From assembly GCA_963556195.1 (NCBI GenBank), contig OY744544.1, positions 43,666,984 through 43,730,983 of the forward strand: a DNA stretch of 64,000 nucleotides, in the 5' to 3' direction. Below, piece after piece: positions 1-10,434 of this stretch. The DNA comes from Sepiola atlantica (lineage: Eukaryota > Mollusca > Cephalopoda > Sepiida > Sepiolidae). The notes under the pieces are model-generated. The model made no database searches. It saw only the letters and a program-made list of their open reading frames with translations, and was not told the DNA's origin. Made by a program: the position numbers and the translations under genes. Position 1 is the stretch's first letter. The number at the start of each line of letters is the position of its first letter.

Positions 1-59
1 GTTCACCTTCAGTTAAGTTTTATGCTATCTTTACAAGTTCGAATCTCACACTAAATAAT

Positions 60-545
60 TATTTGTTTGTTGCTTTATGATACTATGAACCACCATCCCC
101 CACACAGCCGGGAGAACCGAGAAATGATGAGGAAGTGAGATAAATGGACGGCGATAGGGAGGACGGAGAATATCTTAAACTCCCCAGATGGAACGGCATC
201 CTGACAGTTGTTAGTTTATGGATGGCTGGATAGCGATAAGCTGAGAAAAAAACGGATGTGGCCAGTTCCAGTGGTCAGCTGAGAGTGACTGAGAAGAAGA
301 CCAGACCGGATTTCCAGTCAAAGTAAATAAAGTTGGGAGGCTGGCTGTTGAGAAGAGTTTGGTTCAGGGAAATCACGAGAGAGTCAACGACTCAGTGTCG
401 GACAAAGAAGATTGCTACTGTGGCCGACACAACCGGACAACGATCAACAGACAGTGTTTGGGATCCTGAGCCACAACGGTATCACACACACCCCGAATAC
501 AACCGAGTTATACCTACAACATGTTTTGTGTTGTTTTTACCGTAG
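60..545. other. anonymous GC-richer segment
   Basis: This stretch is visibly richer in G and C than its surroundings and contains an AATAAA-like signal near 325. It could be an old LTR or a non-coding exon. The short open frames in it have no recognisable domain, so no gene is called. Confidence 0.3.
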
Positions 546-1330
546 GGCAATCATTGAGACGATCATCAGGCTACAGCTTTTTTTTTGCTATAGCGTTCTA
601 GTTATTTCCTAAATCATGAACCTTTTATTTATTTTTTTGAGATTTAAAGTAAAAAAAGATCTTTTCATTTGAACTGACGTGCAGAAGAGAAAGTTTTGAG
701 AAGCCCCGGTGTTGACTGGTATTTCAACTAGTAAATATATAGAATTTACTTAGCATGAACAGAAGTGCACACTAATCTTATTCTTAATGTATGCTAGGAA
801 ACATGTTATAAGTGAGTAGGCAGGTAGGAATATGCGCATCACAGATATAAGCGCAAGATAAGTGTAACTCTTGAAATATATCTATATCAAGTGTTAACAG
901 AGTCAGCAAGCAGATGAACGCATGGATCAAATCTTTAGAAGAAGAAAAAAGATTTTTGTTGGTCATGAACAGAAAATGTGCCAAATTCTGAGCCAGGATT
1001 AGAATGTTCCACTGATGACAAAGCAGATATTCAATGTCTTTGCTTTGCCAACTCACAGATAAGACACACACAGACACACGAGAGAGAGTAGAGGGAAGGG
1101 GATGAAAGAAACTCTGTTGAAAATTAATACCGTCAATATTTATATCTATCTATACACACACACACACACATAGTGCATGTTGTATCCATGTGTATATATA
1201 ATAATGTTCTGAATTTGTTTTAAAATAAGATCTTTATTCATACAATTGTTTCTACCCATTTTTCTTTTATAATAAATTCAAAATCTTTTAAAAAGGCTTC
1301 TTCAGTGAATTTTTATTTCCCATTAGATTA
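546..1330. other. AT-rich stretch, nothing recognised
   Basis: No coding frame, repeat family or RNA gene was recognised. There is a short (AC)n tract at about 1153-1170. Confidence 0.4.
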
Positions 1331-1339
1331 AACCCATAT

Positions 1340-1790
1340 TGTGAGCTTTAGTAGTCCCCACCACTAGCTACTGATATAGCGTCTTTCTAGACTGTACACG
1401 GTCACTGGACCCCGGCAGTGATCTGAGCACAGCTCGGCTTCTGTTAAAGAACTGTGATTGCCCCCTTGGTCTACGTCGGCCTTAAATCAAGTGGTCGGGG
1501 ATGAGGTTGGGAAAGGGCTTCTCAACCTCGGGGCCCCACGCAGACTCTTCTATCAAAGTTTGGCTCAGGAATGACAGTCTCTCGGCATGTAGATGACTTG
1601 CCAAGTCAGGCATCCCCAAACCCCCCTCATTCGGATGTTGAGTATAGACCTGTCTATGGACTAGCGGCTACTTGCTCTGCCACAAAAGTTAGAAAAGCTG
1701 ACACATAAACGCTGCATAGTGGTTCGAAAAAATTAATGTAAAAACATATTTGTTTATATATATTTATTTTGTTTTATTTCTTATGAGTCG
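1340..1790. other. GC-richer block, possible old LTR-like repeat
   Basis: Composition changes sharply here. The stretch GGCATGTAGATGACTTG near 1584 resembles GACATGTAGACGACTTC near 16635, inside the LTR at 16.4-17.0 kb, so this may be a diverged relative of that LTR. No ends or target duplication could be defined. Confidence 0.3.
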
Positions 1791-1859
1791 ACGCCATGTT
1801 TTCTTTGGGCTGACTTTGCTACCTAAACTAAACTAACTAAAGCACTTTTATCCATTCTT

Positions 1860-1960
1860 TCATCAGCATCAGCATCATAATCATCATATTCAGTTTAATG
1901 ACCGTTTTAATGCTGGCATGTGTTGGACGGCTTTTAGAAATTGACTCTTGGTCTGAGAGA
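1860..1960 (-). mobile_element. 3' end of LINE family A (decayed)
   Basis: It shares GGACGGCTTTTAGAAATTGAC with LINE A fragments at 3.77 kb and 19.54 kb and in reverse at 21.2 kb. It is preceded on the plus strand by CATCAT-type microsatellite, which fits the tail of a minus-strand insertion. Only the extreme 3' end is left. Confidence 0.6.
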
Positions 1961-1989
1961 AATATGGGAGACTTTCAAACATTTATTAT

Positions 1990-3320
1990 AACTTTAACAT
2001 AAACCTCCATTGTTTGTTACTATATCTATCTATATAATAAAGTAAAGTTGATTTTTCCTCTATTTCATTCGACATTATAGCTTTGTAAACAAAAGCGACA
2101 TAAAGAATTCCGCTATGGTCACGCTTTATCCAAAGTATTGATGCGTGCTTTCGGAAAATATTTCTGTTTCGTTCGCTTTTAGTAATTTCCACATTTTTTC
2201 TGGTTTGCCTGCCGCTCATAAAATAGTCATACATACGAGGAGTTGGAGTAATTTTTACTCACAAGCTGAAATCTTCTTCCACTGCCACCACATTTTGGCA
2301 GAAAGTATTCTTCTACGATATTTTCGCCGTCACTATTTCGTTATTCCCGTTCTTGCTATTGTCTTTTACCTATTATACTTTTACTAACTAAATACGGGGC
2401 GCTCCTTATGGCGTTTTGATTGACTGATTCCAGAGACTTTCTTTTACATTATAGCTTAACCGAATAACCGATTACAAGAATGATCTGGTCGTCCATCACC
2501 GGTCACTTTCATTATTCTCACTTTTTACTGTTTTTTTTTTTTGTTGTTTTTTTAAAACACCTGATGCACTTTCTTACTGCATCTCACATTTATTTCTCAT
2601 ACGCTTTATTTGACAATATTTGTTTTTTGTCGTATTTTTACTTGTGTCGTTTATATTTTTCAGTGTCATCTTCTTTCTTTTGAGTTTAGAGGTAGTTAAG
2701 AAAAGAGTGATGATTCGGGAATTTTATTCAATATGACATTATTATGATGTTTAGTTTTTAGTATATTTATTTACCTTTAGGTTAGACACAAGATCAAATC
2801 GGCATTTCCCAGTATGGGCGCCTGAGGCGAATAGCTATAAACTAACCCAAAGAAGGTAAAGCCTGGAAGAGTGGACCCCCCTAGGACTGAACAGAAATAT
2901 ACTTCAGACTGACAGCAACAAAGCTGCTATCAACTGGTACGAACAATATTTTTAATAAACAGTCTGATTTTTTTAATTTGTTTCTGACAAACCATACTCT
3001 CCTTTAAACCTACCACTAAACCTAAGTCAGTGTGGAAAAAAAAAACCTCCGAGCAAACAGAGAAAGAAGGAGAGCAGTTGCCACCAGGACTTACAATTAG
3101 TAATAGAATTAAGAGAGTTTTTATTTTCTGACAAACGCTCATCTTAACTCATAATTCAGGATATTTGCACAATAAAAATTCACAAAAAAAAATTATTTGC
3201 TAAATAATCTGCATTAAAACAATTTTATCCATAAAAAAAATTAGTATTAGACATCATTTTTTTTTTAAGGTAATACAATTGGGATATTAGAAAAAAAAAA
3301 TTTTTTTGTTTTACTTGTCC
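1990..3320. other. AT-rich stretch, nothing recognised
   Basis: No supported feature. Short open frames are accidental and T-rich. Confidence 0.4.
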
Positions 3321-3324
3321 ATTT

Positions 3325-3500
3325 GTGACCTATTAATATTTAAGTTCACATAAATATCGATTCTCAGCAAAGTAGCCATCTTGGTTTTCGTTACTGGCTA
3401 AACAAAGATGGCTACTTTGCCCAGGATCAGTATTTACGCAGATTTAAAAGGCTTATAACTTCTATTAAATATTAATTTTTAACGCAAATACGTCTCTACA
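3325..3500. mobile_element. MITE-like hairpin element, family M1 copy 1
   Basis: The ends carry CATTTGTGACCTATT and GCAAATACGTC. The centre is a hairpin whose arms read GCAAAGTAGCCATCTT and AAGATGGCTACTTTGC. The same ends and interior motifs recur at 37752-38000, which shows a dispersed family. No transposase is present, so it would be non-autonomous. Confidence 0.55.
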
Positions 3501-3719
3501 TTGTAAATTAAACACAAAGCCCACAAAATCTCCATCCGAAACACACAGCCCCCAATTTTTTTTTTTACTTTTCTGGTTACTGTTTTACATTAACATCGTG
3601 GGGTCTGTGTTCACTCCGGAGAATTATAAGCAGAAAATAATTCAATAGTTCAAGGTATTTCTTTAGTTAATCTGCTTTCCTGGGCAACGCCAGACACAGG
3701 TCAGCTAGTAATAAATAAA

Positions 3720-4490
3720 AGTTTGCTTACTTATTATTTGATTTTATATCATCTTCATAATCATATTCATGTATTAGACGGCTTTTAGAAATTGACTTCG
3801 AAACAAACCTATCTCTGACCAGGTCTTTATTTATCCTTCTTTCTCTCAAATCCATTTTTATCGTTTCCTCCCATATTTTCCTTTGTCTTCCCCTGCCAAC
3901 TGACCCTGCTACTGTTCTACATCTAACCAATGCACTCTCATCTATTCTTTCAATGTGACCAAACCAACTAAGTCTGCACACATCTCCTTATACTGTCCAT
4001 TTTTAATCTTCCTCTGAAGTCATCAGATCTAAGCCTGTTTTTAAGACTCACATTACATATCCATCATATCATTCTCATTATTTCTCACCATGCAACATAT
4101 CCCTCACTAGCTAAGTTCCACTTCTATACATCATCAAACTTTGTGCATATGCCTGATAGACTCTTCCCCTAATCGACACTGGTAACACTCTGCTGGTTAG
4201 TAATGACAGAAGTTCCCAGAACTTACTCAATCCACTCCTAACTTTTACTATCACACAAGCATTTCCCTGTTCTCCAAGGTAACAAAACTTCTGAACAACC
4301 TCAATAGCCTCGCCATTCAAATATACTTTCTCCACATCTGAGTTCTCATCCGTCTCCATTGTCTTACACTTCTTGCACACAAACTGGTTATAATCGCTCT
4401 GATAAAATAAATAAGAAATATTTTTTTTTAAGTAGCCGAAATACCAGTTCATTCTGGCACCCTTAGGGGATTTTTCGTTACTGGAAGAAA
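3720..4490 (-). mobile_element. LINE family A, C-terminal reverse transcriptase remnant
   Basis: Read on the minus strand, two frames carry typical LINE C-terminal sequence. One at 4500-4111 has QKFCYLGE followed by a VRSGLSKFWELLSLLTSR-type segment. One at 3981-3727 has LSWFGHIERID and GRGRQRKIWEETIKMDLRER. The frames are split by indels and stops, so it is a dead, 5'-truncated copy. Family A recurs at 1.9, 19.5 and 20.3-21.2 kb. Confidence 0.75.
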
Positions 4491-4679
4491 TCGGCCCCAA
4501 AATATTTAAAAGAATTCAAAAACGTACTGCAATAGTGGAAACTGAAAAAACAGCTTACATAGCTTAAGTTATGGGTTTAATAAAATTTTGTTATCTGTGA
4601 TAAGTAAAACTAAAATAGATATACAAGCCCATTTCTCACCGAAAGGACGTTGCTAGTTTCTCTTTACTCTATTATTATT

Positions 4680-5075
4680 TTCATGGAATGTGCTCGACTG
4701 AGCTCCAATATCTGGTTCCTCCTCAAAGCATTCACAGCAAGAAATCGTCTTTCTACACACAAAAAAAGACTTTCCTTTCTTCTTCCGTGTGCTTAGCATC
4801 AAGATGAATTTCCATGAACAGTTTTTTTTGCAAGGGCCTCCCGTCTGTGGAACACATTATCGTTGGACTGTTTCCCTGCAGACTACAACATGACTATGTT
4901 GTAGTCTGCAGGGAAACAGTCCCTTCAAATCCAATGTCAACAAGTACTTGTGAACTTTCCCATAAAAAAAATAAAACTTAGTTGATTGCATTGATCAATT
5001 TCGGCCGACAATCGTTCTATCCCAATAAACCTTATCCTCGAGTGGATGTTGGCCTTGATAAGTGGTGATCAAAAA
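4680..5075 (+). mobile_element. LINE family B 3' tail
   Basis: It aligns by eye with 10.03-10.43 kb and 63.66-63.86 kb, sharing motifs such as GAATTTCCATGAACAG and TCTGTGGAACACATTA. In the best frame of the 10-kb copy this encodes FPRASRLWNTLP, the C-terminal motif of Jockey/CR1-type reverse transcriptases. It ends in the tail ATCCTCGAGTGGATGTTGGC. An internal palindrome interrupts this copy. Confidence 0.65.
4865..4922. repeat. perfect inverted repeat, 27-bp arms, 4-bp loop
   Basis: The left arm at 4865-4891 is the exact reverse complement of 4896-4922, with loop GACT. It lies inside the LINE B tail, where related copies have only a single strand of this sequence (CTTCCTCGCGGATTACAGCATG at 10 kb). 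It is therefore a local inverted duplication. Confidence 0.9.
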
Positions 5076-5079
5076 AGTA

Positions 5080-5920
5080 AATTTATTAAAAAAACATTAA
5101 TAGAATACAACCAACATAATGGAACCATAAAGATACTCTATCCTTATTTATACCGGTCCGGTCGTAGGGTTAGAAAGTACTTAGCACCTGATTTAATTAT
5201 ACTAATTTATTGCCAATCAAAGCATTCTTGACATTCTGATCTTGCCAAATCCAATAGAATTCTAACAGTCTAGAATGTAAATTTTATAGTCATCACGTTT
5301 ATTCTCAGTTTTCTATGTCATTTATTTGACTTATTTTTATCCTGATAATTATCAGTATTATTAGTTTGCTTACAAGGAGAGGACAAAAAACCATCAGGTT
5401 GCTGACCTATTTAAAATTAGGCCGGTTTTATTTAGACCACATTTTTAGGTCCTTCCTGATCGGCTGGTAAGCCATACTATCCCTGAACTTGAAGTGTTTC
5501 CTTAAGTTAAATCAATTTGACCAGTATCTGAAGCAATTTCTTTCTAGAGAGAAAATATATCTATAACATTAAATCTGAGTTGCATGTAACCAAGTTATTG
5601 AAAAATTGCAGTGTATAAAAATAATACTTTAGAAATCCATATAAATTAGAAGTAACAAAATAAATTACAAATTTTACTGATAAGTTCAGAAAACTGCTAA
5701 GTAGATGTAATATAAAAGTAATGTAAAACTTTAAATTGATTTTTACCTAGTTTGTACTAAATTGTTACATATATATGAGTAAATAAAATAAAAATATCTT
5801 ATAGACAGCTCAATAAAATTTTTAGATTTTAAGGTTTCTAAACAGTTTTAAAATAAAATAAATTCTAACTTAGTTCATTCAGTAGAAATAAAGCTTCTAT
5901 GTCTGAAACTACATCCACAC
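5080..5920. other. AT-rich stretch, nothing recognised
   Basis: No supported feature in this interval. Confidence 0.4.

Positions 5921-5955
<35 letters not shown>
5921..5955. repeat. (TA)n tract
   Basis: An uninterrupted TA dinucleotide run borders the left side of the ribozyme-bearing element. Confidence 0.95.
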
Positions 5956-5959
<4 letters not shown>

Positions 5960-6671
5960 GTTAATCCAACAAAAGATATAAGAGGCAACTAATATCTTTT
6001 AATTAGTGAAGAAGAAATGGCCGAATATATTGACTCAGTTTGATTTAATTCTATTCTAATCGGATTTAGCGGATTTTCCATTTAACCAGTGAATTTTGGT
6101 TTGTGCTACTCCGATCAAATCATTTGAATCCTGAATTTTGAACATTATGATTTCAACACAAAGTGAGTTTATTGAACTTTTTATTTGATTTGGTTCATTT
6201 ATCATTTAATACAATGAATTGGATGCATTTTTCACTGTAATTTACTGCATCGATTGCGGACGCATTTCCCGACTGGATAACTTTTTTGGTTTTTCAGTTC
6301 TTTCAATTTTTTCGCTTTTGGACTGTCACTCAATACCTGGATCAATCTTCAATCAACCTCTTGGATATCTTTCCTGAATATGTTTTAATTTGTATGACTT
6401 GGATGGATTTTATAACTTTAACAAATAAGCATGTTTTTGGCTTGATATATTTGATGTGTTATGTACTTTTATGTATTTTTGTATATATTTTTATATATTT
6501 TCAAAGTGTAATTTTATGACCTGCAGTAACGTCACTACGGTAATGGTCCTCTGAGGAGAAGAATTATCTTTGAAAACTCATGAGTTAAGGACGTTGAGAT
6601 ACTTTGCCTGAATTTTGAATTCTAATAAAATTTGATTTTCACCTTATTTTATTATTTCATTTTATATTATG

Positions 6672-6673
<2 letters not shown>
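5956..6673 (+). mobile_element. element between TA tracts carrying a hammerhead fold
   Basis: The left end AGTTAATCCAACAAAAGATA recurs at 39795 with one change. The right part GAATTCTAATAAAATTTGAT recurs at 39975. Both copies are bounded by (TA)n tracts, so the ends look like genuine element boundaries. A hammerhead ribozyme fold lies at 6546-6592, about 80 bases before the right end. A 77-aa frame at 6286-6519 is hydrophobic, has no recognised domain and is probably not coding. A Penelope-like or retrozyme-like non-autonomous element is the best guess. Confidence 0.55.
6546..6592 (+). ncRNA. hammerhead ribozyme candidate (type I, variant core)
   Basis: Stem I is GTCCT (6546-6550) with AGGAC (6588-6592). 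The core CTGAGGA (6551-6557) fits CUGANGA. Stem II is GAAGA (6558-6562) with TCTTT (6567-6571) around loop ATTA. GAAA (6572-6575) follows. Stem III pairs AACT with AGTT around CATG, and cleavage is predicted after A6587. An outer stem I helix GGTAA (6539-6543) with TTGCC (6604-6608) is possible. Weak points are G at position 7, a G-U closing pair in stem II, and UA rather than UC at the cleavage site. Confidence 0.65.
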
Positions 6674-6715
<42 letters not shown>

Positions 6716-6725
6716 CATACATACA
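6674..6725. repeat. (TA)n then (CATA)n tract
   Basis: A TA run is followed by ACATACATAC. Next comes CTAGCAAAAACTACCC at 6728, a motif that also follows a TA tract at 43435. Confidence 0.9.
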
Positions 6726-7244
6726 TACTAGCAAAAACTACCCACTCTCCGGCGCCAATTACTGACGCTGAAGTAATTTTCATTTGACATTTTGGTAATT
6801 TAGAGAAAAAAATTTTAAATGATGATTGTCGTAGTGTTATTTGATATATTCCAATATGGGGGAAATATACTGTGCATGAACACCGTCAAATTTTGTTTTT
6901 TTTAGGAAAAAACGACAAAAATGTCAATTTATATGGTCTTTAAGATATTCAACGTTGATAAATTTTATTTTGTTTCAGCATAAAAATTAAAATGAATTCC
7001 CCATTAAAACTAGTTATATAATGAAATGAATAAACATAAGGGTGGGACGTCGATTGGTCAAATACTCCACTTTTATATTACTGAGTAATTCGAAATGGTT
7101 ACTTTGTACTTTTCACCTTTATTATAAAAGAAAGAAAAATACATAAAGAATATTAAAAAAAAATACATTTTTTTTGTAATTTAGAAAGATTAGAGGTTTA
7201 TTTATTTTCTATAACAAATCATCATCATCACTACCAACATGTTA

Positions 7245-7465
7245 ACTACTTGGCCTTTTGGCTAGGAGCAAAATGTAGTATCTGTACTGAATCTGCACTT
7301 AGTTTTTATGTTCTCTGTCAGTGAAGGAGGAATCCTTCTAGACCGAGGCAATTAAAATGTTTGTTCCAATTTAGACTTCCCATTTTGAGGGAGCTGGATT
7401 CTCCCCACGTTAAATATTGACATTGTGCCTTACTCTGCTCTCGTGGGAGGTCGTAAATAGGAACA
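7245..7465 (+). mobile_element. U2 snRNA-headed SINE, copy 1
   Basis: The head at 7249-7293 reads TTGGCCTTTTGGCTAGGAGC then AAAATGTAGTATCTGT. It closely follows the conserved 5' part of U2 snRNA (CGGCCUUUUGGCUAAGAUCA, then AGUGUAGUAUCUGU). A body follows that is shared with copies at 9.66, 13.15 and 33.69 kb, containing CAGTGAAGGAGGAATCCTTC and ending near GTAAATAGG. The head match is what I see; calling it a SINE is inferred from its dispersed copies. Confidence 0.7.
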
Positions 7466-7559
7466 ATAACAGCAACAAATTTATAAAAAAATAATAAACG
7501 CATGTATTTAATTATAAACAGATTAGAAAATATTAATTCATTAGAAACTTAGAAATAAA

Positions 7560-7838
7560 TAAATATGCAAATGAGGGGCTGAGAGGATGATATCATGATG
7601 AACAAACTACATACACTGCCCCCCCCCCCAAAAAAAAAGGAGGGGTTAATGCCTGGAAGGATGATATCATGAAAACAGAATGGATAGTACACTAACTCAC
7701 CCCCCGTCCACACACAAAACTGGTAACCTGAGGAAATGGTATTGTGAGGAACGAATATATACTGTACGGCCTTCCCCCCGAAGAGGAGGTAATGCCTGGG
7801 AGGAATGTATCATGACGAATGAAAATATACAACAGAGA
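7560..7838. repeat. diverged tandem repeat, about 80-90 bp units
   Basis: The motif pair GGATGATATCATGA and a C-run followed by a GGAGG-type block repeat about three times with drift. It abuts the 32-bp minisatellite. The 60-aa open frame across it is not a gene. Confidence 0.5.
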
Positions 7839-8155
7839 ATTGAGCTTCCAATAAATAGCTAACGAGACTCATTGAGCTTCCAATAAATAGCTAACGAGAC
7901 TCATTGAGCTTCCAATAAATAGCTAACGAGACTCATTGAGCTTCCAATAAATAGCTAACGAGACTCATTGAGCTTCCAATAAATAGCTAACGAGACTCAT
8001 TGAGCTTCCAATAAATAGCTAACGAGACTCATTGAGCTTCCAATAAATAGCTAACGAGACTCATTGAGCTTCCAATAAATAGCTAACGAGACTCATTGAG
8101 CTTTCAATAAATACCCAAGGAGAATTATTTAGCTTCTAATAAATACCTTAGAAGA
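7839..8155. repeat. 32-bp minisatellite, about 8 perfect plus 2 degenerate units
   Basis: The unit starts ATTGAGCTTCCAATAAATAG and ends CTAACGAGACTC. Eight near-identical copies run from 7839 to about 8095, then two diverged units (GCTTTCAATAAATACCC and GCTTCTAATAAATACC). Confidence 0.95.
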
Positions 8156-8159
8156 AAAT

Positions 8160-8985
8160 AACCGCATTTGAATTGCATTTATTGCTGTTCCCCAATGTTT
8201 GGCAGCTTTTATTGGACGGTTGAGCTTATTAATCTTAATCTCGTCATATACGAAATATGCCTGAAAAAACTTTCGTTTTAAGTCATTGTCTAGTTGTAAT
8301 ATCATAAAATTTTGTTTCGGATGTGTAGCTTTTTTCTGCCTGAAAGATGCTGATTATGATCTTGACAAAATCGTTACACCCACCGATATTTGAATTTTAT
8401 CCAGAGGAAGGTGAAAAACCTGGCATATTGAACACAGATTTTTTTTTATTCCAATTAAATGAAAATAACTTCATAATTTTTCTGGCAGATATTCGGCTAT
8501 TGAATTGAAGCCTTTAAATTGATGAGTGTAAACTTTCGTCGATCGTTTTTTTTTCCTTTTTTGTTGCAAACCCATATTTTAAGTAAGTGCTTTTTTTTTA
8601 ATATTTTAAATTTTCTATTTGGTGCATTGATTGTATTTTGTAACTCCTGCATGGGAAATATACGGAACTTGATGTGTCACCTTTTTTTTTTTTTTTTTGC
8701 ATTAACAAGAACATTCGTATTTTTCTTCTTATTTTATCCCCTGCCACATTTTCTTATTATAATGTGGGTTACATTTCTAAAGATCAAATTTATCTGAAGA
8801 GATGAATTTGCAATAATTCCTTTAAAACCTGATACAGTACAAGACACACACTTGGGACATTTTTGGATTCTCGTTACGACTGATATCCCTAAAAGAATTC
8901 AGAGAAGACATTTAACTACTGAAACAAAATACTTAAATAACTAAGAAAAACGATGTTTATGTACTATTCCTTTTTTTGTTTGGAG
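8160..8985. other. AT-rich stretch with T-runs
   Basis: No supported feature. The 92-aa frame here is made of poly-Phe/Leu from T-runs. Confidence 0.4.
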
Positions 8986-8997
8986 ACCATATTTATA

Positions 8998-9252
8998 ATA
9001 GGTATGGCCTACTTAAGCGACGCTGAGCCTGGTCAGTACTAGATTGGTGACTATTTGGGAATACCAGGCGCTGTATGTGGACACTTAGCTATGGGCAAAT
9101 AGCGTCACCAACCCGTAGTGCCTAGTGTGGTGACTAATGGCAGAAAAACCCTGAATGACAGTAACCAATAAAGTGGACGAAAACCAGGGAGGGGTTCCTC
9201 CTCCAGGAGTCAGCAAAAACCTTGATGATGATGATGATGATGATGATGACAC
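8998..9252 (+). mobile_element. 5S rRNA-derived SINE, copy 1
   Basis: The head contains TTAAGCGACGCTGAGCCTGG, TCAGTACTAGATTGGTGAC and GGGAATACCAGGCGCTGTAT. These match the internal promoter and 3' half of eukaryotic 5S rRNA. The body ends with GGGGTTCCTCCTCCAGGAGT and a (GAT)n tail. A second copy begins about 30 bases downstream in the same orientation. Established knowledge: 5S-headed SINEs (SINE3 class) use the 5S internal promoter for Pol III transcription. Confidence 0.85.
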
Positions 9253-9280
9253 TATATGTACATATATATATATATATATA

Positions 9281-9516
9281 ATTCCCGTTAGATCACCGAA
9301 ATTAAGCGATGTTGAGCCTGGTCAGTACTAGATGGGTGACCATTTACATATACCAGGCGCTGTATGTGGACACCTAGCTATTGGTAAATAGCGTTGCCAA
9401 CTGCAGTGCCTGATGTGGTGACTCTGGCAAAACCCCCTGAATAACAGTCACCAAAAAGGTGAACGGAAACCAGGGAGGGGTTCCTCCTCCAGGAGTGATC
9501 AAAAACCGTGATGATG

Positions 9517-9548
<32 letters not shown>

Positions 9549-9580
9549 GATGGTGATGATGATGGTGATGCTGATGATGA
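9281..9580 (+). mobile_element. 5S rRNA-derived SINE, copy 2
   Basis: The head CCCGTTAGATCACCGAAATT then AAGCGATGTTGAGCC is closer to 5S rRNA than copy 1. TAGATGGGTGACCATTT and ATACCAGGCGCTGTATG follow. The body is the same as copy 1, with a long interrupted (GAT)n tail. A TA run sits immediately before it. Confidence 0.88.
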
Positions 9581-9654
9581 TGGCCTATTTTATGTGTATT
9601 GTATTTGTTTCAAGAAGAACATCTAACGTCAACGATTTAATATTCTAATGTTAA

Positions 9655-9870
9655 CAGAATAGACATATCTTTTCTGGTACTACACTTCATCTGTTGTCTT
9701 CAGTCAATGAACGAGAAATTCTTTTAGATTGAGGCAATTTTTAATTTTGTCCCAATCCAGAGTGCCCCTTTTTGGGGAGCTGAATTTTCCCCTTCATAAA
9801 AACCGACTTTGTGTCGAACTCTGCCCTCATGGGGAGGCAAGTAAATAGGGGCATTACTTTTATAAAGGCA
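9655..9870 (+). mobile_element. U2-headed SINE body, copy 2 (head lost)
   Basis: It carries the shared body (GTCTTCAGTCAATGAACGAG, CCAATCCAGAGTGCCCC, GGGGAGGCAAGTAAATAGG), but the U2-like head is reduced to TACTACACTTCATCTGTT. Confidence 0.65.
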
Positions 9871-10029
9871 AAATGTTGTTATAACTATAGAAACCAGAAA
9901 AGCAAAATTGCTTAAAGCAAACAAGTAAACAAATAAATTAAAACCCGAATTTAAATTAGTACTTGTACTGAATACAATTATACTTTTATACATGATTGTA
10001 TCTCCTCTGTCTGCGCAATGCCAGACAGT

Positions 10030-10430
10030 CTTTGTAAATCTCCACTCGACCGAGCTCCAATCTCTGGTTCTTCCTCGTAAGATATTCACAGCAAGAACAT
10101 GTCTTCCTACTACATCTGAAGAGAACTTTTTTTCTTTATGTGCCTACCCTCAAATGGAATTTCCATGAGTATAGTTTATTTCCAAGGGCTTCCCGTCTGT
10201 GGAACACATTACCACAGCTCTGCTTCCTCGCGGATTACAGCATGATAATCTTCAAATTCAATGTCAACTAATAAACCGTCCTTATAAGTAATCATATTTT
10301 GTTCATTCCATACATAATTTTCAATCCTCTCATAATATTCATCATCATATAATCCATCCATCCCATTAACCCTTATACTCGAATGGCTTTTTAACCTTGA
10401 TAAATGATGACTCATTAGTGACATTTTTTA
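10030..10430 (+). mobile_element. LINE family B 3' tail
   Basis: In one frame (10153 onward) it encodes FHEYSLFPRASRLWNTLPQL then CFLADYSMIIFKFNVN. This is the C-terminal motif of a Jockey/CR1-type reverse transcriptase, comparable to FFPRAAGLWNSLP in the 15-kb copy. The upstream part is frame-shifted. Confidence 0.75.
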
Positions 10431-10434
10431 AAAA

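Noticed and set aside
7839..8155. CRISPR-like array
   Set aside because: Units are contiguous 32-bp repeats without spacers, in a eukaryotic context.
9008..9083. Functional 5S rRNA gene (also 9285 and 40130)
   Set aside because: Only part of 5S is kept, with substitutions, and it is fused to SINE bodies.
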